Positions 25,311 to 33,803 of a DNA stretch of 54,779 nt are shown one piece after another. A program made the translations under genes and the position numbers. This DNA is from Croceicoccus hydrothermalis (GTDB lineage: Bacteria > Pseudomonadota > Alphaproteobacteria > Sphingomonadales > Sphingomonadaceae). Location of the stretch: positions 1 through 54,779 of the forward strand of contig NZ_JAIQCI010000022.1 in NCBI RefSeq assembly GCF_022378335.1, given 5' to 3'. The number at the start of each line of letters is the position of its first letter. Position 1 is the first letter of the stretch. The notes under the pieces are model-generated. The model made no database searches and was not told the origin of the DNA. It worked only from the letters and a program-made list of their open reading frames with translations.

Positions 25311-27403
25311 GCCGCGACCCCCCGGCGGCGGGCGAACCGGTGGGCGACAATCCCCTCCAGCGTGCCTCCGGCGTGGTGGCGCCGGGTGAGATAGACATTG
25401 TCCCGCTCGCTCAACCGTGCAAGCTCGGGCGCGTGATTGCCGACGAGTATCGCGTTGCGGCAATCGGTCAGCATGTCGATATCGTTCCCGCTGTCGCCAG
25501 CGGCGAAAACATCCTCGGGCCTAAGGCCGAGCGTGTTGGCGACATGGCGCATGGCCGCCGCCTTGCCGCCCGCGACCGGAAGAATGTCGAGCAGTTTTTC
25601 ATGGCTGAAGATCACGCGCGCCCTCAGCCCCGCGCGGTCGAGACGTTCGTGCACCTGTGTAAGCCGGGCAGGATCGTGGAGGAAATAGCTGCGCTTGAAT
25701 TCGCGTTGTTCGCTCCGCCCCTGAGGCGTGAGGCACGCCATATCGCGCAGCGTATCGAGGACCGCGTCGCCGTCCCACCCGTGCGCGAGCGTTCGGGCAT
25801 AATCTTTATCGGCGACCCGGTCCTCTCCTTGTTGCCAATAGATCTCGCTCCCCACCGAGGTTACCCAGACGGTGGGAAAGGGAAGCGACCATTCGCGTAG
25901 GATACGCTGCGCCTCCAGGATGGAGCGGCCCGTCGCGACGCCAAACACGGTGTCGCGATGGCGGGAGAAATAGGCGCTCAACCTGCGCGCGCCGATGGCA
26001 CATCCGGTAAGCGTATTGTCGATATCGCATAGGGCAAGCGCGCGGGGCACGGGCGCTTTGGCGCGGTTCGCCGCCGCCCGCCCGGTCAATTCCCGCGACA
26101 GCGCGACAAGCCCGCTGGCATAGCGGTCACACCCCATCGAGCGCACACCCTCGCGCCCGCTGTTCGATGCGCGCAGCCATGCCGTGCGATCCTCGATCAG
26201 CCTGCGTACCGCATCTGCGATTCCGGCCCGGTCGGTCGGCTCCACCAGCAATCCGTTTTCCAGCTCGCCGACGATATCGGCCGGCCCGCCCCGGCATGTC
26301 GCCACCACGGGGAGACCATGCGATGCCGCCTCGATCAAGGTCAGGCCATAGGGTTCGGTCAGTGCCGGGTTGACGAACACGCCGCCGCTGTCGCGGGCCA
26401 GGGCATAGAGCGCCTGAACATCGTCGCGCGAATGGTTGCGGGGCCACGCGACATGACCGTGCAGATCGTGACGGTCGATCGCATCGGCAATGCCGCATAA
26501 GACGCGATCCTGCTCCGGCTCTCCGCCGACAAGCCCTTTGCGCAAACCGGCGAGCAGGACCAGATTGGCCCGGTCGCGCAATCGGCGATCGCTCCCGAAC
26601 GCCTCGACCAGGGCAACCAGGTTCTTCTTTGCCACCGGGCGCGCCACGGCGAGCACGATGGGCCTGTCCGTGTGGCGCAGGAATGGGGCGATCAAGGCCT
26701 CCGCCCGCGCGCGGGCGGAGGCATCGGGCACCGTCATGTCGACGCCGGGGCGCAGGCGATGGATGCGCGCCGCATCGGCGGACGGGTAGGCGGGCAATTG
26801 CCTCTCGCACTCGTCGATGGAGCTGGCCACGATCGCATCGGCATGGGCGATCGCGGCATCCTCCTCCGCGATACGCGCATGCATCGTCGGCGTATCGCCA
26901 TGCGTCATCGCGCAATCCCGCTTGTCTATGCCGAGCGAATGGGCGGTGTAGATGAAGGGAATGCCCAGTTCGCGCCGAACCCGCGCCGCGACATCCGCCG
27001 CGTCGGCAAAATGCGCATGGATGAGATCGTGCAGGCTGTCGCGCGCGCGCAGGTGCGCGATGAAGGCCTGCGCGAACGCATCGCGATCGGCGGCCAGTGC
27101 CTCCTTTGCAAGATAGGCGCGGTTACCGCTGTCGATCCGCGTGATGGACAGTTTGGGGCCGAGCGTTTCGTGCGGGCACGCATGGATCGCGCCGAGTTCC
27201 GGGGCATCGAACAGGCGCGTGACGATCTCTGCCTTCGTGACGGCCGTATGGACGGCAAGGGCGCGCATCTCACCCAGGATGTACGCGATATGTCCGCCGG
27301 TATCTTCTGTAATGCCATAGGCGACCGGTTCGCCCCGCAAACACCCACCCAGCGCCAATGAAACGATATGCAAGGAATATCCCCAGTCATGAAACCTGAA
27401 CAT
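25307..27403 (-). CDS. Sucrose-phosphate synthase-like GT4 fused to HAD (sucrose-phosphate phosphatase-like) domain
   Basis: This 698-residue protein has an SPS-like GT-B part (residues 1-450; LALGGCLRGEPVAYGITEDTGGHIAYI, AVARPVAKKNLVALVEAFG, TEPYGLTLIEAASHGLPVVAT) and a HAD-IIB part (about 460-690; ALCDIDNTLTG, FGVATGRSI, VFAAGDSGNDIDML). It should make a disaccharide phosphate and remove the phosphate itself; candidates include sucrose or mannosylfructose-type solutes, but the surrounding transferases point to glycan or glycolipid work. A TTG at 27373 (LHIVSLALGG), preceded by GGGGA, fits homologous starts better than the ATG at 27403. It heads the coupled minus-strand trio. Confidence 0.85.
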   Translation of the reverse strand: MFRFHDWGYSLHIVSLALGGCLRGEPVAYGITEDTGGHIAYILGEMRALAVHTAVTKAEIVTRLFDAPELGAIHACPHETLGPKLSITRIDSGNRAYLAKEALAADRDAFAQAFIAHLRARDSLHDLIHAHFADAADVAARVRRELGIPFIYTAHSLGIDKRDCAMTHGDTPTMHARIAEEDAAIAHADAIVASSIDECERQLPAYPSADAARIHRLRPGVDMTVPDASARARAEALIAPFLRHTDRPIVLAVARPVAKKNLVALVEAFGSDRRLRDRANLVLLAGLRKGLVGGEPEQDRVLCGIADAIDRHDLHGHVAWPRNHSRDDVQALYALARDSGGVFVNPALTEPYGLTLIEAASHGLPVVATCRGGPADIVGELENGLLVEPTDRAGIADAVRRLIEDRTAWLRASNSGREGVRSMGCDRYASGLVALSRELTGRAAANRAKAPVPRALALCDIDNTLTGCAIGARRLSAYFSRHRDTVFGVATGRSILEAQRILREWSLPFPTVWVTSVGSEIYWQQGEDRVADKDYARTLAHGWDGDAVLDTLRDMACLTPQGRSEQREFKRSYFLHDPARLTQVHERLDRAGLRARVIFSHEKLLDILPVAGGKAAAMRHVANTLGLRPEDVFAAGDSGNDIDMLTDCRNAILVGNHAPELARLSERDNVYLTRRHHAGGTLEGIVAHRFARRRGVAA

Positions 27404-27533
27404 TCAATCGTTGCTGCCGATACCTGTTCCTGAAACTGATTAAGGTTAATACGTTTTATCGCATGGATGCCGAAAGGGGCGGTTCATGGCCTGCGCCTGT
27501 GGGGTTCCGTTTTGTTCTGGCCTCTGCCGCAAA

Positions 27534-27548
27534 GAACATTTATAGAAC
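27534..27548. promoter_or_regulatory. SOS (LexA) box upstream of radical SAM/udgX/dnaE2 operon
   Basis: GAACATTTATAGAAC fits GAAC-N7-GAAC with an AT-rich spacer. It ends 14 bp before the radical SAM start at 27563, so bound LexA would overlap the promoter or leader. Confidence 0.9.
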
Positions 27549-27562
27549 GTATGGAGGTGCCC

Positions 27563-28810
27563 ATGGCTCAGAAACCGATTCTCGACCGATTGAAGATTCT
27601 CGCCGATGCGGCGAAATACGATGCGTCCTGCGCATCGTCGGGCACGTCCAAACGCGACAGCCGCGGCGGCAAGGGCATCGGCTCGACCGAGGGGATGGGC
27701 ATTTGCCACGCCTATGCGCCCGACGGTCGGTGCATTTCGCTGCTCAAGGTGTTGATGACCAATCATTGCATCTTCGATTGCCATTACTGCATCAATCGCA
27801 AGAGTTCGAACGTGGAACGCGCGCGCTTCACGCCGCAGGAGGTCGCCGACCTCACCATCGCATTCTACAAGCGCAATTATATCGAGGGATTGTTCCTGTC
27901 CTCCGGCATCGTGAAATCGTCGGATCACACGATGGAGCAATTGGTGGAGGCGGCCCGCATCCTGCGCGAGGAGCACGATTTTCGCGGATATATCCACCTG
28001 AAAACCATTCCCGAGGCGGATCCGGAGATCATTCATCGCGCCGGGCTTTATGCCGATCGCGTGTCGATCAATGTCGAATTGCCGACCGATGCCGGGCTGA
28101 ACCGGCTGGCGCCCGACAAGAACGCGGGCCAGATCGACGGCGCCATGGGCCGCATGGGCAGCGACATCACCGAGGCCGTGGATGCGCGCAAGCGGTTTCG
28201 CCACGCGCCACGCTTTGCCCCCGCCGGTCAGTCGACGCAGATGATCGTCGGCGCCGACGGGGCGAGCGACACCGATATCGTCACCCGCGCCAGCAGCCTT
28301 TACGGCCGTCATGCGCTGCGCCGCGTCTATTACAGCGCGTTCAGCCCGATCCCCGATGCGAGCGCGGTGCTGCCGCTAAAACGTCCGCCACTGATCCGCG
28401 AACACCGGCTCTATCAATCGGACTGGCTGATGCGGTTCTATGGCTATTCGCCACAGGAGGTCGGGCAGGCGGCGGGGGCGGACGGGATGCTGCCGCTCGA
28501 TATCGATCCCAAGCTTGCGTGGGCCTTGAAATTTCGGGAGCAATTTCCGGTGGATGTGAACCGGGCTTCGCGTGAAATGTTACTGCGCGTGCCGGGGCTG
28601 GGCACGCGGGCGGTGGGGCAGATTTTGTCGGCGCGGCGGCATCGGCGGCTACGGCTGGACGATGTGGCGAAGATGACCGTATCGCTCACGAAAGTGCGCC
28701 CGTTCCTCATTGCGGCGGACTGGCGTCCGACATTGCTGACCGATCGGGCCGATCTGAAAACGCTGATCGCCCCGCCGCAGGATCGGCAATTGGAGCTGTT
28801 CGCCGCATGA
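27563..28810 (+). CDS. Putative DNA modification/repair radical SAM protein (TIGR03916 type)
   Basis: From the ATG at 27563 (GGAGG upstream) the protein has 415 residues. The radical SAM cluster motif CIFDCHYC is CX3CX2C at Cys69, Cys73 and Cys76, in a TIM-barrel-like core (GLFLSSGIVKSSDHTMEQL, YIHLKTIPEAD, RVSINVELPTDAGL, FAPAGQSTQMIVGA). A helix-hairpin-helix DNA-binding motif is near the end (VDVNRASREMLLRVPGLG). By family it is predicted to act on DNA or a nucleotide lesion, but the reaction is unknown. It is the first gene of an SOS-controlled operon and overlaps udgX by four bases (ATGA). Confidence 0.9.
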   Translation: MAQKPILDRLKILADAAKYDASCASSGTSKRDSRGGKGIGSTEGMGICHAYAPDGRCISLLKVLMTNHCIFDCHYCINRKSSNVERARFTPQEVADLTIAFYKRNYIEGLFLSSGIVKSSDHTMEQLVEAARILREEHDFRGYIHLKTIPEADPEIIHRAGLYADRVSINVELPTDAGLNRLAPDKNAGQIDGAMGRMGSDITEAVDARKRFRHAPRFAPAGQSTQMIVGADGASDTDIVTRASSLYGRHALRRVYYSAFSPIPDASAVLPLKRPPLIREHRLYQSDWLMRFYGYSPQEVGQAAGADGMLPLDIDPKLAWALKFREQFPVDVNRASREMLLRVPGLGTRAVGQILSARRHRRLRLDDVAKMTVSLTKVRPFLIAADWRPTLLTDRADLKTLIAPPQDRQLELFAA

Positions 28811-30273
28811 GCGCGCCGGCGCAGGACAGGCTGGCTCATGTGAAGCTGGGCACTTATTACGTGGTGCCCCTGGCCGAAAGCGACGATTTCGAGGGGTGGC
28901 GCGATCAGGCCCGCCGCCTGCTGATGGCGGATGTGCCGCCCGACCGCGTGGCATGGACCGAACCGGGCGGCAGCGCGGGCGATCTGTTCACCCATGGCGA
29001 CCGCCGCCTGCCCACCCCGCCCGTCGATGCGCCGCAGCCGCGCGTGTCGCGCCGCTTCATGGACATTGCGAAGACCGTTATCCTTCACTCTGATCCGGAA
29101 CGGTTTTCCATTCTTTACCGCACGCTCTGGCGGTTGCAGACGCGGCCCCGGCTGATCGAGGATGCCGCCGATGGCGATATTCGCAAGCTGGCCGACATGG
29201 CCCGCGCGGTGCGACGCGACATTCACAAGATGCGGGCCTTCCTGCGCTTTCGCGAAACGAAGGACGAGAAAGGGGCCGAACATTACATCGCCTGGTTCGA
29301 ACCGTTCCACCACATATTGCGGCACAATGCCGGATTCTTCGTGCGGCGTTTTGCCAATATGCGCTGGTCCATCCTGACCCCGCGCGGGACATTGCATTGG
29401 GATGGGGAGGTGCTCCGCGAGGGACCGCCCGCCACCCGCGCCGACGCGCCGACCGGCGACGATGCGGAGGAATTGTGGCGCGGTTACTATGCCTCCATCT
29501 TCAACCCCGCGCGTTTGAAGATCGGCGCGATGATGAAGGAAATGCCGCGCAAATACTGGAAAAACATGCCCGAGGCGCAGATGATTCCCGCGCTCGTCGC
29601 GGGCGCGCAGGCACGGGAGGCGACAATGGTGAAGGCAGGCGAAATCGACATGGGCGAACGGCCCGAAACGTTGGCCGCGATCGAAAAGGCGATCCATGCC
29701 TGCGCCCGCTGTCCGATCGGCGAACTCGACAATACCGCTGTCATGGGCGAAGGACCGCGCGGTGCACCATTGATGATCGTGGGCGAACAACCCGGCGATC
29801 AGGAGGATCAGCAGGGCCGCCCCTTCGTCGGTCCGGCGGGGCAGTTGCTGGACGTGCATCTTCAAAAGGCGGGCATCGACCGGGCCACCGCCTATGTCAC
29901 CAACACGGTCAAGCATTTCAAGTTCACGCCCAAGGTCACGCAGCGCGGGAAGCGCCGCCTTCACCAATCGCCCACGGCGAAGGAAATCGACATCTGCCGC
30001 TGGTGGGTGGAAAGCGAGCGGGCCATCGTGCGGCCGAAACTCGTGCTGGCACTGGGCGCGAGTGCGGCGCGCGGCATGCTCGGCAAGACGGTCAGCATCA
30101 CGAAGGCGCGCGGCACCGCCCATCCGCTCGACGATGGCAGCGAGCTTTGGGTGACGGCGCACCCGTCCTATCTGCTCCGCCTCGACGGCGCGGCGCGGGA
30201 GGAGCAGCAACGCCTGTTCGATGCGGATCTTGCCGCAGTGGCACAGCGGCTGTCCGAACTGACCGATGCATGA
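28807..30273 (+). CDS. udgX: UdgX-type uracil-DNA trapping protein fused to an N-terminal DUF4130 domain
   Basis: This 488-residue protein has two parts. Residues 1-245 (FMDIAKTVILHSDPERFSIL, HHILRHNAGFFVRRFANMRW) match DUF4130, a domain often beside this radical SAM family. Residues 270-488 are a family-4-like UDG: CARC (299-302), GEQPGDQEDQQG at 326-337, and motif HPSYLLR beginning at His452. The insertion KRRLHQSP at 382-389 holds His386, matching the histidine that in mycobacterial UdgX forms a covalent link to uracil-DNA. It is coupled to the radical SAM gene by ATGA and precedes dnaE2 by 12 bp. Confidence 0.92.
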   Translation: MSAPAQDRLAHVKLGTYYVVPLAESDDFEGWRDQARRLLMADVPPDRVAWTEPGGSAGDLFTHGDRRLPTPPVDAPQPRVSRRFMDIAKTVILHSDPERFSILYRTLWRLQTRPRLIEDAADGDIRKLADMARAVRRDIHKMRAFLRFRETKDEKGAEHYIAWFEPFHHILRHNAGFFVRRFANMRWSILTPRGTLHWDGEVLREGPPATRADAPTGDDAEELWRGYYASIFNPARLKIGAMMKEMPRKYWKNMPEAQMIPALVAGAQAREATMVKAGEIDMGERPETLAAIEKAIHACARCPIGELDNTAVMGEGPRGAPLMIVGEQPGDQEDQQGRPFVGPAGQLLDVHLQKAGIDRATAYVTNTVKHFKFTPKVTQRGKRRLHQSPTAKEIDICRWWVESERAIVRPKLVLALGASAARGMLGKTVSITKARGTAHPLDDGSELWVTAHPSYLLRLDGAAREEQQRLFDADLAAVAQRLSELTDA

Positions 30274-30285
30274 CGGCGATGCCCG

Positions 30286-33200
30286 ATGCCCGACGCCCCG
30301 CTGACCCCCGCCCGCCGCCGGATAGAAGACGATCCCGGCGGTTTTGACCCGCCAACCCGCGCGCCATTCGTGGAGCTGGGGCTGATCAGCTGTTTCTCGT
30401 TCCTGCGCGGCGCTTCGGATGCGGTCGACCTGGTGTCGACGGCGCGGGCGCTGGGCTATGACGCGATGGGCATTGCCGATGTCAATTCGATGGCGGGCGT
30501 GGTGCGTGTCCATACCGAGGCGCGGACGGCGAAGCTGCGCCCCGTCATCGGTTGCCGCATCGAAACGGTGGAGGGGCTGGCCTTTCTCGCCTATCCCACC
30601 GACCGCGCCGCCTATGGCCGGTTGTGCCGCCTGATTTCGACCGGACGGATGCAGACGCTGAGCGGTGAATGGCAGGACAAGGGCGTGTGCGAGATCGATC
30701 TTGCCATGCTGGCGAACCATGCCGAGGGGGTGCAGCTGATCGCGGTGCCGCCGGCCGATCTCACCACGCGGTTCACGATTTGCGCGCCGGGCAATGTCGT
30801 CGCCTTTCCCGGCGCCGAACAGCCCGTGGCCGATGGCCGCATGACGGGATGTTTCGAAGCCCTGCTGCCGCATCTGTGCCGCATGTTGCCGAGCCTGCGC
30901 CATGTCGCGGCCAGTCTCGTCTATATCGGTGACGATCTTGCGCGGATCGCGCGGCTCGACCAGATGGCGCGCGCGCATGACATGGCGATCCTCGCCACCA
31001 ATGACGTGCATTATCACGCGCCCGAATGCCGCCCGCTACAGGATGTGATGACCGCGATCCGGCACAAGACGACGGTGGCAAAGGCGGGCCATCTGCTGCA
31101 CGCCAATGCGGAACGTTATCTGAAAGGGCCACAGGACATGGTTCGGCTGTTCCGCGACTGGCCCCATGCGATCGCGGCGGCGCGGGAGGTGGCCGACGCC
31201 TGCGATTTCAGCCTCAACGAACTGCGTTACGAATATCCCGAAGACATCTACCCTAGCGGGCAAACGCCGCAGTCCTATCTGGAGGCGCAGACGTGGGAGG
31301 GGGCAAAACGACGCTATCCCAATGGTTTGCCCGACAGTATTCGCGCAACGCTGGAACGCGAGCTGGCGTTGATCGGAAAGCTCGACCTCGCGCGCTATTT
31401 CCTCACCATCAAGGATATCGTCGATTTCGCGCGCGGGCAGGAACCGCCGATCCTGTGTCAGGGGCGGGGCAGCGCGGCCAATTCGGCGGTGTGCTATTGT
31501 CTCGAAATCACCTCGGTCGATCCGGCGCGCCATGCGCTTTTGTTCGACCGCTTCATATCGGAGGAACGCAAGGAGCCGCCCGATATCGACGTCGATTTCG
31601 AACACGAACGGCGCGAGGAGGTGATCCAGCACATCTACAAGACATATGGGCGGCAGCGGGCCGGGCTGTGCGCGACGGTGATCCACTACCGTCCGCGCAT
31701 GGCCATCCGCGAGGTCGGCAAGGCGATGGGCCTGTCGGAGGATGTGACATCCGCGCTCGCCGGGACGGTATGGGGCGGCATGGGCCGGGAGATCGGTGAG
31801 GCGCATGCGGCCGAAACCGGGCTCGACATTACCGATCCGCATCTGCGACGTGTTCTCAAAATCACGCAGCAAATGATTGGAATGCCGCGCCATTTGTCGC
31901 AACATGTCGGCGGTTTCATTCTGACCGAAGGGGCGTTGACGCAAACCGTTCCGATCGGAAACGGGGCGATGCCCGAACGCAGCTTCATCGAATGGGACAA
32001 GGACGATATCGAGGCGCTGGGCATTCTGAAGGTCGATGTGCTGGCGCTGGGCATGCTGACCTGCATCCGCAAATGCCTTGACCTCGTCGGCGATCATCAT
32101 GGTCGCCGCATGACGCTGGCCACGGTTCCGCGCGAGGATGCCGAAACCTATGCCATGCTGCGCAAGGGCGACAGCCTCGGCGTGTTTCAGGTGGAAAGCC
32201 GGGCGCAGATGAACATGCTGCCGCGCCTGCGCCCACGCGAATTCTACGATCTCGTGATTCAGGTCGCCATCGTGCGTCCCGGCCCGATTCAGGGCGACAT
32301 GGTGCACCCCTATCTGAAACGACGGCGCGGCGAGGAGGCGGTACAGATCCCTGCGCCCGGCCCCGCGCATGGCCCGCCCGACGAATTGTCCTCGATCCTC
32401 GCACGGACGCTGGGTGTGCCGATCTTTCAGGAGCAGGCGATGAAGATCGCGCTCGACGCCGCGAAGTTTTCCAGCGCCGAGGCGAACCGGCTGCGCAAGG
32501 CGATGGCCACGTTCCGTTCGCGCGGGATGGTCGACGAATTGCAGGACATGATGGTCGAACGCATGGTGGCGCGCGGATACGACCGCGAATTCGCGCAGCG
32601 TTGCTTCAACCAGATCCGCGGTTTCGGCGAATATGGCTTTCCCGAAAGCCATGCGGCCAGCTTTGCGCATCTGGTCTATGTGTCGAGCTGGCTGAAATGC
32701 CATTATCCGGCTGCTTTTGCCTGCGCCCTGCTCAATTCGCAACCGATGGGTTTTTACGCCCCGGCGCAGATCGTGCGCGATGCGGCCGAACATGGGGTGG
32801 AGATCCGGCCCGTGGACGTGAACCGGTCGGAATGGGACTGCACGCTGGAGCAGGCCGGTGACGGGCGTATGGCGCTGCGCCTCGGATTTCGGCAGGTGGA
32901 GGGGTTGCCCGAACATGTTGCCGCGATGATGATCGACGCGCGCAATGCAGACGGCGATTTCGCCGATGTCGCGGCCATTCGCGAACGTTCCGGCATTCCG
33001 GTCGCACATGTCGAACGGCTTGCCAGTGCCGATGCGTTCGGGTCGCTGAACCTCGCGCGGCGGCAAGCGCTCTGGGATGCGCGCAGCCTGGTGTCCGCCC
33101 CGGCGCTGCCCTTGTTCGCGCATGCCGATGCCCGGGACGAGGGGGCGGAGGCCGTGCCCACCCGCCTGCCGTCGATGCCCATGTCGGAGGAGGTGGTCGC

Positions 33201-33801
33201 CGATTACCAGACGACGCGGCTTTCATTGAAAGCGCATCCGATGGCGTTCCTGCGTGCCGATCTGGCCGAGCGGGGTTTCGTGCGGGCCTGCGATCTTCGC
33301 GCGCGCAAGTTCCGCTCGATGATCCATATCGCGGGGGTGGTGCTGATCCGGCAGAGGCCGGGCAGCGCGAAGGGCGTGTGCTTCATCACGCTGGAAGATG
33401 AAACCGGCGTTGCGAATCTGGTCGTGTGGCCCGATCTCAAGGAGAAATATCGCAGGGTGGTGATGGGCGCACGATTGATGGAGGTGCGCGGGCGCGTCGA
33501 ATATGACGACGACGTGGTCCATGTCATCGTGCAACATATGGCGGATCCGACCCCGGCATTGATGGCCCTGTCCGACGACCTGATCCGTACCGATCTGGCC
33601 CGTGCCGACCATGTCAGCCACCCGTTGCCGTCGAAATTTGGCCCACGCGACGAATTGCGGGAGGGGCGCGACGATCCTGCAAACCCGAAACCCCCGCTCG
33701 ATCCGTGGCAGCCGCCGCCCGGTGACAATCGCGAATGCGGGTTTCGCGGCGGCCATCCACGCAATGTCAGGATACTGCCGCGCTCTCGCGACTTTCATTG
33801 A
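30286..33801 (+). CDS. dnaE2: DnaE2, error-prone DNA polymerase III alpha-type
   Basis: This 1171-residue C-family polymerase has an N-terminal PHP domain (FVELGLISCFSFLRGASDAV, GIADVNSMAGVVR). The catalytic palm motif PDIDVDF has the acidic residues near 433-437, and the third Asp is in LKVDVLALGMLTCIRK (Asp584). The thumb, finger and OB parts follow; the C-terminus has the OB fold (IHIAGVVLIRQRPGSAKGVCF) and ends with a basic, proline-rich tail, shorter than replicative DnaE. DnaE2 does lesion bypass with ImuA and ImuB. Here it is the third gene of an SOS operon rather than next to imuAB; the upstream gene ends 12 bp before. Confidence 0.96.
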   Translation: MPDAPLTPARRRIEDDPGGFDPPTRAPFVELGLISCFSFLRGASDAVDLVSTARALGYDAMGIADVNSMAGVVRVHTEARTAKLRPVIGCRIETVEGLAFLAYPTDRAAYGRLCRLISTGRMQTLSGEWQDKGVCEIDLAMLANHAEGVQLIAVPPADLTTRFTICAPGNVVAFPGAEQPVADGRMTGCFEALLPHLCRMLPSLRHVAASLVYIGDDLARIARLDQMARAHDMAILATNDVHYHAPECRPLQDVMTAIRHKTTVAKAGHLLHANAERYLKGPQDMVRLFRDWPHAIAAAREVADACDFSLNELRYEYPEDIYPSGQTPQSYLEAQTWEGAKRRYPNGLPDSIRATLERELALIGKLDLARYFLTIKDIVDFARGQEPPILCQGRGSAANSAVCYCLEITSVDPARHALLFDRFISEERKEPPDIDVDFEHERREEVIQHIYKTYGRQRAGLCATVIHYRPRMAIREVGKAMGLSEDVTSALAGTVWGGMGREIGEAHAAETGLDITDPHLRRVLKITQQMIGMPRHLSQHVGGFILTEGALTQTVPIGNGAMPERSFIEWDKDDIEALGILKVDVLALGMLTCIRKCLDLVGDHHGRRMTLATVPREDAETYAMLRKGDSLGVFQVESRAQMNMLPRLRPREFYDLVIQVAIVRPGPIQGDMVHPYLKRRRGEEAVQIPAPGPAHGPPDELSSILARTLGVPIFQEQAMKIALDAAKFSSAEANRLRKAMATFRSRGMVDELQDMMVERMVARGYDREFAQRCFNQIRGFGEYGFPESHAASFAHLVYVSSWLKCHYPAAFACALLNSQPMGFYAPAQIVRDAAEHGVEIRPVDVNRSEWDCTLEQAGDGRMALRLGFRQVEGLPEHVAAMMIDARNADGDFADVAAIRERSGIPVAHVERLASADAFGSLNLARRQALWDARSLVSAPALPLFAHADARDEGAEAVPTRLPSMPMSEEVVADYQTTRLSLKAHPMAFLRADLAERGFVRACDLRARKFRSMIHIAGVVLIRQRPGSAKGVCFITLEDETGVANLVVWPDLKEKYRRVVMGARLMEVRGRVEYDDDVVHVIVQHMADPTPALMALSDDLIRTDLARADHVSHPLPSKFGPRDELREGRDDPANPKPPLDPWQPPPGDNRECGFRGGHPRNVRILPRSRDFH

Positions 33802-33803
33802 GG

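Noticed and set aside
27504..27517. GTTC-N6-GTTC upstream of the radical SAM gene
   Set aside because: The spacing is six rather than seven bases, and an exact SOS box lies 17 bp further downstream.
28444..31017. 857-codon minus-strand frame over the radical SAM, udgX and dnaE2 genes
   Set aside because: It spans three clear genes, is rich in Arg and His typical of antisense frames in GC-rich DNA, and has no domain motifs.
31036..33123. 695-codon minus-strand frame over dnaE2
   Set aside because: It is an antisense shadow of the polymerase with no recognisable motifs.
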